Below are positions 1 through 6,514 of a DNA stretch of 7,428 nucleotides, in pieces. The position numbers and the translations under genes were made by a program. This stretch comes from an uncultured Collinsella sp. (GTDB taxonomy: Bacteria > Actinomycetota > Coriobacteriia > Coriobacteriales > Coriobacteriaceae). The stretch covers positions 1 through 7,428 of the forward strand of contig UQVT01000094.1 of NCBI GenBank assembly GCA_900544465.1, read 5' to 3'. The first letter of the stretch is position 1. Each line of letters begins with the position of its first letter. The notes below the pieces were generated by a model. That model saw nothing but the letters and a program-made list of their open reading frames with translations, was not told where the DNA came from and did not search any database.

Positions 1-1682
1 CCGAGAATATCTACAACTGCGCCGCCGTGTGCTGCGCGGGCGAGCTTTTGGGCCTCACGGCCAAGAAGTATCTGCCCAACTATGGTGAGTTCTATGAGCG
101 TCGCTGGTTTGCTCCGGCGCCTGCGGATCCCGTGTGGGTTGAATTTGCCGGTCAGGGTCCGGTTCCGCTGGGTTCGGGGCTTATCTACCGTTGCTGTGAT
201 GAGGGTGCCGAGGATATGGTGCTGGGCGTTGAGGTCTGTGAGGACCTGTGGGTGCCGGCGCCGCCTTCGACCGAGATGGCGCTTGCCGGTGCGACGGTGA
301 TTCTCAACCCGTCGGCCTCGGACGAGATTATCGGTAAGGCAGATTACCGCCGCAGCCTTATCTCTAACCAGAGCGCGCGCCTGTACTGCGCCTATGCCTA
401 TGCAGATGCGAGCGAGGGCGAGTCCACGACCGATATGGTCTTTGCGGGGGAGAACCTCGTCTACGAAAACGGCTCTAAGCTGGCAGCGACCCAGCTCCTC
501 ACCTGCGACATGGCAGTGGCCGATGTTGATCTTGACCGCTTGGTTGCCGAGCGTCGCCGTTCAACCACGTGGACGCGTCCGGACGATGCGCCGGAGGCCA
601 CGACCGTTGAGTTTTCGTTTGAGGGAACGCTCACCGAAGATCCCGCCTTGCGCGATGCCTGTGATATCGACCGCGTCTTCCCGCGCGCGCCATTCGTTCC
701 GGCGGATCATGGTGACCTGGCCGAGCGCTGCGAGACCATCCTCGACCTGCAGACCGCCGGCCTTAAGACCCGCTTGGCCCATACGGGTACCAAAGCGGCC
801 GTCATCGGCCTTTCGGGCGGTCTCGATTCCACGCTGGCGCTGCTCGTGACCGTTCGTGCGTTCGACGCCCTAGGCCTGCCGCGCACGGGCATCACGGCCG
901 TCTCCATGCCGGGCTTTGGAACGACGCATCGCACTAAGTCCAATGCCGAGTCGCTCGCCCGCGACCTGGGTGTGAGCTTCCGGGAGGTCTCGATCCATGC
1001 AGCCGTGGAGCAGCATTTTAAGGACATCGAGCACGACCCGGCCGTCCAGGATGTGACCTATGAGAACAGCCAGGCCCGCGAGCGTACGCAGATTCTGATG
1101 GACCTGGCCAACCAGTCTGGCGGCTTTGTCATCGGTACCGGCGACCTGTCGGAGCTGGCGCTCGGCTGGGCTACCTATAACGGCGACCACATGAGCATGT
1201 ACGCCGTCAACGCGAGCGTGCCCAAGACGCTTGTGCGCCATCTGGTGCGTTATGCGGCTGATGTCTTTGGCGGGCGTATTGCCGAGGTTTTGCTCGATAT
1301 CCTTGACACGCCGGTGTCCCCCGAGCTTCTGCCGCCCACGGGCGACGGCGAGATTGCACAGAAGACCGAGGATTTGGTGGGGCCGTACGAGCTGCACGAT
1401 TACTTCCTCTATTACCTGCTGCGTTTTGGCTTTGAGCCGGGCAAGATCTACCGCATGGCGCTCAAGAGCTTCGAGGGCGTCTACGACGAGGCTACCATCC
1501 ACACGTGGCTGCGTACGTTCTATCGTCGCTTCTTTGCCCAGCAGTTTAAGCGCAGCTGCCTGCCCGATGGTCCCAAGGTGGGCTCGGTGACGCTCAGCCC
1601 GCGCGGCGATTGGCGTATGCCGAGTGACGCCAGCTCGCGTTTGTGGCTTGCGCAGATCGACGCGCTCAATGCAATTGACTAA
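1..1682 (+). CDS. nadE: Glutamine-dependent NAD(+) synthase, 5'-truncated by window edge
   Basis: Catalyses the last step of NAD biosynthesis in the cytoplasm: ATP-dependent amidation of nicotinic acid adenine dinucleotide, using ammonia released from glutamine. The reading frame is already open at the window edge (first whole codon at 3; 559 codons visible), so the GTG at 27 is an internal valine and not a start. The visible part begins late in the N-terminal nitrilase-type glutaminase domain: K-K-Y-L-P-N-Y with the probable catalytic Lys at 63-65, and V-C-E-D-L-W with the nucleophile Cys at 237-239. The C-terminal synthetase domain has the ATP-pyrophosphatase loop S-G-G-L-D-S at 813-830, the G-T-G-D-L-S-E motif near 1134, and the usual tail S-P-R-G-D-W-R. 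Lys-to-Cys spacing is close to that of the Mycobacterium tuberculosis enzyme, where these residues are K121 and C176, so about 100 residues including the catalytic Glu lie outside the window. No frameshift or missing visible motif. Confidence 0.97.
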   Translation, partial: ENIYNCAAVCCAGELLGLTAKKYLPNYGEFYERRWFAPAPADPVWVEFAGQGPVPLGSGLIYRCCDEGAEDMVLGVEVCEDLWVPAPPSTEMALAGATVILNPSASDEIIGKADYRRSLISNQSARLYCAYAYADASEGESTTDMVFAGENLVYENGSKLAATQLLTCDMAVADVDLDRLVAERRRSTTWTRPDDAPEATTVEFSFEGTLTEDPALRDACDIDRVFPRAPFVPADHGDLAERCETILDLQTAGLKTRLAHTGTKAAVIGLSGGLDSTLALLVTVRAFDALGLPRTGITAVSMPGFGTTHRTKSNAESLARDLGVSFREVSIHAAVEQHFKDIEHDPAVQDVTYENSQARERTQILMDLANQSGGFVIGTGDLSELALGWATYNGDHMSMYAVNASVPKTLVRHLVRYAADVFGGRIAEVLLDILDTPVSPELLPPTGDGEIAQKTEDLVGPYELHDYFLYYLLRFGFEPGKIYRMALKSFEGVYDEATIHTWLRTFYRRFFAQQFKRSCLPDGPKVGSVTLSPRGDWRMPSDASSRLWLAQIDALNAID

Positions 1683-1710
1683 GGTTGGCCAAATTGAACC
1701 AATACGGGGG

Positions 1711-1739
1711 TTGCAAGCGTTACACTTTTGCAATCTGAT
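1711..1739 (+). promoter_or_regulatory. Weak candidate promoter upstream of the aminotransferase
   Basis: TTGCAA (1711-1716) is followed after 17 bp by TCTGAT (1734-1739), a possible -35/-10 pair. A second copy of the palindromic hexamer TTGCAA lies at 1728-1733, so the two copies could instead be half-sites of an operator. TACACT at 1721-1726 is an alternative -10 but has no -35 at a good distance. If the promoter is real, its transcript would run through the hairpin at 1751-1776 before reaching the aminotransferase start. Prediction by eye only. Confidence 0.25.
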
Positions 1740-1750
1740 GGCCCGTATCG

Positions 1751-1781
1751 CGCGGCGCTCTTGTCGGAGCGCCGCGTTTTT
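1751..1781 (+). terminator. Intrinsic terminator hairpin after nadE, directly ahead of the next gene's RBS
   Basis: A perfect 10-bp GC-rich stem: CGCGGCGCTC (1751-1760) pairs with GAGCGCCGCG (1767-1776) around a 6-nt loop, followed by TTTTT (1777-1781). It starts 68 nt after the nadE stop and ends 24 nt before the aminotransferase ATG. That leaves no room for a promoter between hairpin and gene, so the hairpin either ends nadE transcripts only or also lies in the 5' leader of the next gene. Confidence 0.85.
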
Positions 1782-1800
1782 CATATCGAAAGGTGGCACC

Positions 1801-2964
1801 ATGCAGGCATCGCAGCGTCTCGACCGCTTTGGCGCGGAGGTCTTCGCCTCGCTCAACAACAAACTGCTTGCGCTGAAGGCTCAGGGCAAGACCATTTACA
1901 ACATGAGCGTGGGAACGCCCGACTTTAAGCCGTACAACCACGTGGTCGAGGCGCTCACGCAAGCAGCCCAAGATCCCGAGATGTGGAAGTATGCCCTGCG
2001 CGACCTGCCCGAGCTCAAGCAAGCCGTGTGCGATTACTATGAGCGCCGCTTCGGCGTTTCGGGCATTACGCCGTCCATGGTGCAGTCGTGCAACGGCACG
2101 CAGGAGGGCGTGGGTCATTTGGGCCTGGCCCTGCTCGATCCGGGCGATACTATCCTGGTGCCCGATCCGTGCTACCCGGTCTTCGAGGCGGGCGCCAAAA
2201 TCGCCGATGCCAAACTCGAGTACTATCCGTTGGTTGCCGAGCACAATTACCTGCCCTATGTGGCGGGCATCGATCCCGAGGTTGCCGATCGTGCCAAGTA
2301 TATGATCGTGTCGCTGCCCGCGAACCCGGTGGGCTCGGTGGGCACGCCCGAGATCTACGAGGAGATCATCGCTTTTGCACGCGAGCACGACCTGCTCATC
2401 GTTCACGACAACGCATACTCCGACATCGTGTTTGACGGCGAGCCCGGCGGCAGCTTCTTGCAGTATCCCGGTGCGCTCGAGGTGGGCGTCGAGTTCTTCT
2501 CGCTTTCCAAGTCGTTTAACGTCACCGGTGCCCGTATCGGCTTTTTGGTCGGCCGAGAGGACGTGGTCTCTGCCTTTGCCAAGCTGCGCAGCCAGATTGA
2601 CTTTGGCATGTTCTTCCCGATCCAGAAGGCCGCCATCGCCTGCCTGAAAGGTCCGCGCGATGAAGTCGAGGCGCAGCGTCTGAAGTACCAGGAGCGCCGC
2701 GACGCCCTGTGCGACGGTCTTGAGGGCCTGGGCTGGGAGCGTCCCAACGCGCATGGCTCTATGTTTGTGTGGGCCAAGCTTCCCGGTGGTCGCACCGATT
2801 CCATGGCGTTTTGCGAGGAGCTCATGGAGAAGGCCGGCGTTGTGGTGACGCCGGGCGCGAGCTTTGGTCCTTCGGGCGAGGGGCACGTGCGCATGGCGCT
2901 GGTTCTGCCACCCGATCAGATTGCTTTGGCTGTCGAGGCCATTCGCGAGGCGGGCCTGTATTAG
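1801..2964 (+). CDS. Class I/II (fold type I) PLP-dependent aminotransferase
   Basis: A 387-residue cytoplasmic transaminase of the aspartate/alanine/LL-diaminopimelate aminotransferase superfamily; it moves an amino group between an amino acid and a 2-oxo acid through pyridoxal phosphate. The PLP lysine is K237 in S-L-S-K-S-F-N, followed by the G-A-R-I-G turn. N175 lies in P-A-N-P-V-G (normally N-N-P-T-G), D203 and Y206 in H-D-N-A-Y-S-D, and R364 (H-V-R-M-A) should bind the substrate carboxylate. Y64 starts the Y-x3-D-L-P-E-L segment, with Asp where the family usually has Gly. The ATG at 1801 is chosen because it has a Shine-Dalgarno-like AAAGGTGG at 1789-1796 and because family homology begins there; the open frame upstream to 1624 overlaps nadE and crosses its terminator. 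The substrate cannot be settled from sequence. A diaminopimelate, aspartate or alanine aminotransferase role is possible, and the neighbours do not decide it. Confidence 0.93.
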   Translation: MQASQRLDRFGAEVFASLNNKLLALKAQGKTIYNMSVGTPDFKPYNHVVEALTQAAQDPEMWKYALRDLPELKQAVCDYYERRFGVSGITPSMVQSCNGTQEGVGHLGLALLDPGDTILVPDPCYPVFEAGAKIADAKLEYYPLVAEHNYLPYVAGIDPEVADRAKYMIVSLPANPVGSVGTPEIYEEIIAFAREHDLLIVHDNAYSDIVFDGEPGGSFLQYPGALEVGVEFFSLSKSFNVTGARIGFLVGREDVVSAFAKLRSQIDFGMFFPIQKAAIACLKGPRDEVEAQRLKYQERRDALCDGLEGLGWERPNAHGSMFVWAKLPGGRTDSMAFCEELMEKAGVVVTPGASFGPSGEGHVRMALVLPPDQIALAVEAIREAGLY

Positions 2965-2966
2965 AA

Positions 2967-2990
2967 AGCTATTTCGCCTCGTCAATAGCT
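2967..2990 (+). repeat. Short inverted repeat after the aminotransferase stop
   Basis: AGCTATT (2967-2973) and AATAGCT (2984-2990) form a perfect 7-bp stem with a 10-nt loop, starting 3 nt after the stop codon. No T-run follows, so it is not a standard intrinsic terminator. It may stabilise the mRNA 3' end or be chance. A second small stem, CGAAA (2991-2995) with TTTCG (3000-3004), follows immediately. Confidence 0.35.
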
Positions 2991-3070
2991 CGAAACCGAT
3001 TTCGTGCAGTTATTTTACGAATCCTGCAAACAATTTCGGTAAACGGTCGATTTTTGGCTGCGAATAGGAG

Positions 3071-3076
3071 CATAAT
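3071..3076 (+). promoter_or_regulatory. Candidate -10 element for ldh
   Basis: CATAAT differs from the consensus TATAAT by one base and lies in the AT-richer part of the 201-bp spacer before ldh. No good -35 is seen at 16-18 bp upstream (the sequence there is around TCGATT, 3047-3052). Transcription from here would begin near 3083 and include the hairpin at 3108-3140 in the leader. Low certainty. Confidence 0.3.
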
Positions 3077-3107
3077 CAAAGTCCCGATTGGATGTATTGG
3101 GATTACG

Positions 3108-3143
3108 ACAAGCCGCTCGGGTCGTTCCCGGGCGGCTTGTTTG
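3108..3143 (+). terminator. Strong terminator-like hairpin immediately upstream of ldh
   Basis: ACAAGCCGCTCGGG (3108-3121) pairs with CCCGGGCGGCTTGT (3127-3140) over 14 bp, with a single G-U pair and a 5-nt loop. It is followed by a short T-rich tail (TTG, 3141-3143); the T-run is interrupted by G. It lies 143 nt after the aminotransferase stop but only 25 nt before the ldh ATG. It may end aminotransferase transcripts, act as a leader structure in ldh mRNA, or both. Confidence 0.65.
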
Positions 3144-3165
3144 TGGAGAGAGATGGGAGTTTCTA

Positions 3166-4116
3166 ATGGTTAACGAGAAGAAGGTCGCTATTGTCGGCTG
3201 CGGTTTCGTCGGTTCGTCTTCGGCGTTCGCGCTGATGCAGAGTGGTCTGTTCTCCGAGATGGTCCTCATCGACGTGGACAAGAACCGCGCCGAGGGTGAG
3301 GCCCTGGATATCGCGCACGGCATGACGTTTGCCGAGCCGATGAAGATCTACGCCGGCGATTATTCCGATGTCGCCGACGCCGCCATGATTGTCGTTACCG
3401 CTGGCGCTGCCCAGAAGCCCGGTGAGACCCGCCTGGACCTGGTCAACAAGAACGTCAACATCTTTAAGTCCATTATCCCCGAGATTAAGAAGTCCGGCTT
3501 CGACGGCATTCTGCTCATCGTCTCCAACCCGGTCGATGTTCTGACCTACGCCGCCATCAAGATGTCCGGCCTGCCCGAGGGCCACGTCATCGGTTCCGGT
3601 ACCGTGCTCGACACCGGCCGTCTGCAGCAGATGCTTGGTGCCCACGTCGAGGTTGACCCGCGCGACGTTCAGGCCTATGTCATGGGTGAGCACGGCGACT
3701 CCGAGTTCGTCGCTTGGTCCAGCGCCCAGGTTGCCGGCGTGCCGCTGAACACCTTCTGCGAGCTTCACGGCCATCTGGAGCATGAGGCCGCCGAGAAGCG
3801 CATCGCCGAGGACGTCAAGAACTCCGCCTACACCATCATCGAGAAGAAGCACGCCACCTACTATGGCGTCGCCATGGCCGTCAAGCGCATCTGCACCGCC
3901 GTCATGCGCGATGAACAGACCGTTCTGCCCGTCTCCTCGCTCATGGTGGGCGAGTATGGCCTGTCCGATCTTGCCATCTCTATGCCGACCGTCGTTGGCC
4001 GCGACGGCGTTGTCTGCCGCGTCCCCGTGCCGCTGGACGATGACGAGCAGCATGAGCTCACCGCCTCCGCCAAGGCCCTCAAGGACATCATCGATAGCGT
4101 CGACTTCTCCTGCTAA
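3166..4116 (+). CDS. ldh: L-lactate dehydrogenase
   Basis: A 316-residue cytoplasmic enzyme that reduces pyruvate to L-lactate with NADH, regenerating NAD(+) in fermentation. The Rossmann glycine motif G-C-G-F-V-G is at residues 11-16. Q83 in A-A-Q-K-P-G-E-T-R is the specificity-loop Gln that marks lactate rather than malate dehydrogenase (malate enzymes carry Arg), and R89 is the loop arginine. D149 and R152 (L-D-T-G-R) with H176 (G-E-H-G-D) form the catalytic set. Length is normal for the family. At the positions equal to R173 and H188 of the fructose-1,6-bisphosphate-activated bacillar enzymes this protein has Gln (Q154 and Q169), so activation by that sugar is doubtful. The ATG at 3166 has GGGAG at 3155-3159 as ribosome binding site; the longer frame to 3088 would translate through the hairpin. 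Codon use is strongly biased to C-ending codons, consistent with high expression. It appears monocistronic. Confidence 0.96.
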   Translation: MVNEKKVAIVGCGFVGSSSAFALMQSGLFSEMVLIDVDKNRAEGEALDIAHGMTFAEPMKIYAGDYSDVADAAMIVVTAGAAQKPGETRLDLVNKNVNIFKSIIPEIKKSGFDGILLIVSNPVDVLTYAAIKMSGLPEGHVIGSGTVLDTGRLQQMLGAHVEVDPRDVQAYVMGEHGDSEFVAWSSAQVAGVPLNTFCELHGHLEHEAAEKRIAEDVKNSAYTIIEKKHATYYGVAMAVKRICTAVMRDEQTVLPVSSLMVGEYGLSDLAISMPTVVGRDGVVCRVPVPLDDDEQHELTASAKALKDIIDSVDFSC

Positions 4117-4149
4117 ATCAAGCTCGCTAGAGCGAAAAGCTACAATGAA

Positions 4150-4183
4150 GGCGTTCGGGACCACGCGGCCCGGGCGCCTTTTT
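4150..4183 (+). terminator. Intrinsic terminator of ldh
   Basis: GGCGTTCGGG (4150-4159) pairs with CCCGGGCGCC (4169-4178), a 10-bp stem with two G-U pairs and a 9-nt loop, followed by TTTTT (4179-4183). It starts 33 nt after the ldh stop, the usual position for a terminator. A TACAAT hexamer (4141-4146) just before it resembles a -10 but would start transcription inside the stem. Confidence 0.85.
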
Positions 4184-4211
4184 GGTGCAAAGTCACCTGA
4201 CCCCAATGCAC
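4182..4211 (+). repeat. REP-like partly palindromic element, copy 1
   Basis: TTGGTGCAAAGTCACCTG (4182-4199) matches 16 of 18 bases of the segment at 5395-5412. The element appears to run on to 4211: GTGCA (4185-4189) and TGCAC (4207-4211) are perfect inverted arms with 17 bases between them. It abuts the ldh terminator and precedes the DUF2974 gene. No transposase is nearby. Confidence 0.45.
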
Positions 4212-4217
4212 TATAGT
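4212..4217 (+). promoter_or_regulatory. Candidate -10 element for the DUF2974 gene
   Basis: TATAGT is one base from the -10 consensus and lies 13 bp before the ATG. A transcript starting about 7 bases later would have almost no leader and would begin within the GGGAGGG ribosome binding site (4222-4228). Either the true start is a few bases nearer the hexamer or the promoter is elsewhere. No clear -35 is seen. Confidence 0.25.
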
Positions 4218-4230
4218 TGATGGGAGGGCC

Positions 4231-5391
4231 ATGTCGGATTCGCCTAATTTTTTGACCTATGCCCAGACGGCGTTTGATCCGTTTGAGGAGCGGCCGTTCT
4301 GCGCGGTGGATAGCCTGGTCTTTGCGTGGTTGTCCTATTTGCGTTTGCCGGGTGATATGGCGGAGCTGACGAACTGGCAGGGCCTAGACGTACGAGAGCT
4401 GCTGCGTGCCGAATGCTACCGGGACATGATTGGCGACCTATGGGACCCAGAGGGGAGCAGGGCCTTGCTGGAGGCCGTGGCGGCAAGCCCTCGCTACCGT
4501 GGCGTGCACGTTTGCGGCTATCGTGCCGTGAGCGATGTGGTGGCGACAGAGCAGTTTGCAGCCATGGCGTTCCGGTTTCCGGCGGGGTTTAGCTATCTTT
4601 CCTTCCGGGGGACCGACAGCACGATTGTGGGCTGGAAAGAGGACTTTAACATGGCGTTCCGGTGCCCTGTGCCGGCCCAGGAATCCGCGGCACGTTATGT
4701 GGACGAAGCGGCGGATGCGATCGACGGGCCGCTTTTGTGCGGAGGTCATTCCAAGGGTGGAAACCTTGCGGTGTACGGTGCGGCGATGTGCTCCGATGTC
4801 GCCCGTGAGCGAATCGAACGGGCGTATTCCCATGATGGTCCGGGCTTCGTCGAGGAGTTTCTGAACGGCGACGCCTTTGCCGATCTTTCCGGTCGAATCG
4901 ACAAGACGCTACCTCGGTCGTCGATCTTTGGCATGATGTTCGAGACACAGGAGGACTATGCCATCGTTGAGAGCACCGAGTTCAGCCTGCTGCAGCACAA
5001 TCCCTTTAGCTGGGTGGTTGATGGTCGCGACTTCGTGTACTGTGAGCGCCTGTCCGCCGGTGCTCGATACGTTGATGGTTCCATTCGCGAGATGCTGCTT
5101 GCAGTGTCGCCTAGCGAGCGCGAGCGTTTTGTAGATGCGTTGTTCTCCGTGTTTGAGGCTACGGGTGCTGAGCGGTTTGCGGATATCGCTGGGAATCTGC
5201 GCGAGAGCCTACCCGTGATGCTCCAGGCTGCGCAAGGCTTTGACAAGGATACGCGCCGCTTTGTCTCGCAGACCATCGTGGCAATCCTTAAATGCGCGCT
5301 GCTGCCCAAACGACCCCAGATCGACATGCCCGCTGCCGGCAAGAGTTTGGCAGAACAGCTCGAGGCTTGGCAGTCCGAGCTCCTGCGCTAG
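4231..5391 (+). CDS. DUF2974 (Mbeg1-like) alpha/beta-hydrolase family protein
   Basis: A 386-residue protein of the DUF2974/Mbeg1-like family, lipase-like alpha/beta-hydrolases common in gut anaerobes; the substrate is unknown. The N-terminal part has the typical segment V-D-S-L-V-F-A-W-L-S-Y-L (residues 26-37). The motif S-F-R-G-T-D (124-129), followed by W-K-E-D-F-N-M, resembles the oxyanion region of class 3 lipases. The nucleophile elbow is G-H-S-K-G-G-N with S174. D202 (S-H-D-G-P-G-F) and H256 (Q-H-N-P-F-S-W) are the likely remaining triad members. No signal peptide or membrane segment is evident, so it is probably cytoplasmic. The ATG at 4231 has a strong GGGAGGG at 4222-4228. It is isolated by the ldh terminator upstream; no terminator is seen after it, so some read-through into the next gene is possible. 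Family call is confident, function unknown. Confidence 0.9.
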   Translation: MSDSPNFLTYAQTAFDPFEERPFCAVDSLVFAWLSYLRLPGDMAELTNWQGLDVRELLRAECYRDMIGDLWDPEGSRALLEAVAASPRYRGVHVCGYRAVSDVVATEQFAAMAFRFPAGFSYLSFRGTDSTIVGWKEDFNMAFRCPVPAQESAARYVDEAADAIDGPLLCGGHSKGGNLAVYGAAMCSDVARERIERAYSHDGPGFVEEFLNGDAFADLSGRIDKTLPRSSIFGMMFETQEDYAIVESTEFSLLQHNPFSWVVDGRDFVYCERLSAGARYVDGSIREMLLAVSPSERERFVDALFSVFEATGAERFADIAGNLRESLPVMLQAAQGFDKDTRRFVSQTIVAILKCALLPKRPQIDMPAAGKSLAEQLEAWQSELLR

Positions 5392-5394
5392 CCA

Positions 5395-5424
5395 TTGGTG
5401 CAAAGCAACCTGCCTTCGATGCGT
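5395..5424 (+). repeat. REP-like partly palindromic element, copy 2
   Basis: TTGGTGCAAAGCAACCTG (5395-5412) matches 16 of 18 bases of the segment at 4182-4199, and the ATGC at 5419-5422 keeps register with ATGC in copy 1. The right arm is degenerate (ATGCGT instead of ATGCAC), so the palindrome is weaker here. It begins 4 nt after the DUF2974 stop codon. Confidence 0.4.
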
Positions 5425-5443
5425 CTGGGGCGGGCTCGACCGC

Positions 5444-5449
5444 TATACT
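5444..5449 (+). promoter_or_regulatory. Candidate -10 element for the nucleoid-associated protein gene
   Basis: TATACT is one base from the -10 consensus and lies 38 bp before the chosen ATG. No recognisable -35 is found 16-18 bp upstream (GCGTCT region). The position suits a leader of about 30 nt. Confidence 0.35.
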
Positions 5450-5487
5450 GGTTCGTGCCGAAATCGATCTAGAACGGAATGCCGTAT

Positions 5488-6492
5488 ATGAAAATCAATC
5501 ACGCGATTCTGCATATCCTGGACTTTGACTCCGCTGTCAATGTTATGAGCCAGCGCGAGCTCGATATCGAGAGCCGCACCGTGCGCAACTTCGTGACCAC
5601 GCATCTGCGCCGCGCACGTACCTCGGCCGACAATAAACGCGCCACGTTTGCCGAGAACTCTGCGTTTGGCGGCGAGCTCAAGGGCTATTTCTTTGGCGAG
5701 CGCGAGTTCGTGGACCTGTCGCAGCAGATTGCGGAGTTTATCTCCTCCGAGCTCACCAAGGCAGAGAAAGCCGAGTCCACCGACGTGCTCGTGGCCGATT
5801 TTGACGACGATGAGGATGCCCGCTGGTTTGCCGTGATGCTGCTGGGCTCCAAGCAGGCTTTTATGCACGAAGTGGGCCGCGAGGAGGGGGAGGTGCGCAA
5901 CGACATCGCACGCCACTACGCCATTCTGCCGAACCCCTCGCAAAAGGTGCCGAGCTATGCCATCGTGCGTGCGAGCACCATGGAGATCGGCTACGTGGAC
6001 AAGAAGCGCAAGATTGCCGGCGAGGACCGTATGCTTATCCCCGATGGCTTGCTGCAGTGCGACACGGGCGTATCGGGCAAGGAGGTTATCGACACCGTGA
6101 CGCGTGTGGTCGAGGAAGTCGCCGAGGAGCACGGTGCCAACACGGCTGTAGCGCTCGCTAAGGTTAAGGCTGCCGTTGCCGAGAAGGTTGAGGATGACGA
6201 GGAGCTGCCGCCTTGGGATATCGTCGATGAGGTCTTTGAGGACGAACCGGTTATCAAGGAGAACGTGCGCGCGGCACTGACCGAGGAGAAGGTGCCTGAG
6301 CGTGTGCCCGTGGAGCGCAAGCAGGTCGAACGCGCGGCGGTGCGCAATCACAAGATCCGTACCGACACGGGTATCGAGATCAGCTTCCCGGCCGAGATGG
6401 GTTCGAACTCCGAGTACATCGAGTTTGTCAACGAGCCCAACGGCCTCATCTCCATCGAGCTCAAAAACATCGGGTCAATTGAGAATCGATAA
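5488..6492 (+). CDS. 37-kDa nucleoid-associated protein (NA37/YejK-like family)
   Basis: A 334-residue member of the nucleoid-associated NA37 family; the E. coli relative YejK (NdpA) is of similar length and is found bound to the nucleoid. Family signatures are the N-terminal M-K-I-N-H-A-I-L-H-I-L-D and the C-terminal H-K-I-R-T-D-T-G-I-E-I (288-298) with the closing S-I-E-L-K-N-I-G. In between are a basic stretch D-K-K-R-K (171-175) and an acidic linker rich in Glu and Asp (about 230-260). The exact DNA role of the family is poorly known. Two starts are possible: ATG 5479 and ATG 5488. The later one is preferred because family similarity begins there and the only purine-rich site (around 5471-5479) is too close to the earlier ATG. 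No clear terminator follows, other than the dyad described at 6515-6556. Confidence 0.88.
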   Translation: MKINHAILHILDFDSAVNVMSQRELDIESRTVRNFVTTHLRRARTSADNKRATFAENSAFGGELKGYFFGEREFVDLSQQIAEFISSELTKAEKAESTDVLVADFDDDEDARWFAVMLLGSKQAFMHEVGREEGEVRNDIARHYAILPNPSQKVPSYAIVRASTMEIGYVDKKRKIAGEDRMLIPDGLLQCDTGVSGKEVIDTVTRVVEEVAEEHGANTAVALAKVKAAVAEKVEDDEELPPWDIVDEVFEDEPVIKENVRAALTEEKVPERVPVERKQVERAAVRNHKIRTDTGIEISFPAEMGSNSEYIEFVNEPNGLISIELKNIGSIENR

Positions 6493-6514
6493 GGCTTTTT
6501 CTTTTGAATAAAAG

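Noticed and set aside
27..29. GTG at 27 as the nadE start codon
   Set aside because: The frame is open to the window edge and the upstream codons continue family-like sequence; starting here would lack most of the glutaminase domain.
1624..1800. Upstream extension of the aminotransferase to an earlier in-frame start
   Set aside because: It would overlap the nadE coding end, translate through the terminator hairpin and add residues absent from the family; ATG 1801 has a ribosome binding site.
870..1862. A 330-codon minus-strand frame opposite nadE
   Set aside because: Opposite a clear NAD synthase domain and running through its terminator; no recognisable domain.
1720..2985. A 421-codon open frame on the minus strand across the aminotransferase gene
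   Set aside because: It is antisense to a gene with complete family motifs, its product is low-complexity in Arg, His, Leu and Gly, and it has no family resemblance. Long antisense frames are common in GC-rich genes with strong third-position bias.
3088..3165. Upstream extension of ldh to 3088
   Set aside because: The added residues cover the hairpin 3108-3140, and lactate dehydrogenases begin close to the K-V-A-I-V-G strand reached from ATG 3166.
2965..3165. Possible Rex redox-repressor site upstream of ldh
   Set aside because: Searched by eye for a TTGTGAA-N4-TTCACAA-like palindrome; none is present.
4141..4146. TACAAT as a promoter -10 before the ldh terminator
   Set aside because: Transcription would start inside the terminator stem and no -35 is visible.
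3163..4206. A 347-codon minus-strand frame opposite ldh
   Set aside because: Shadow of the strongly codon-biased ldh; the product is a Gly/Asp/Val-rich sequence without motifs.
5443..6351. A 302-codon minus-strand frame opposite the nucleoid-associated protein gene
   Set aside because: Antisense shadow; the plus-strand product matches its family end to end.
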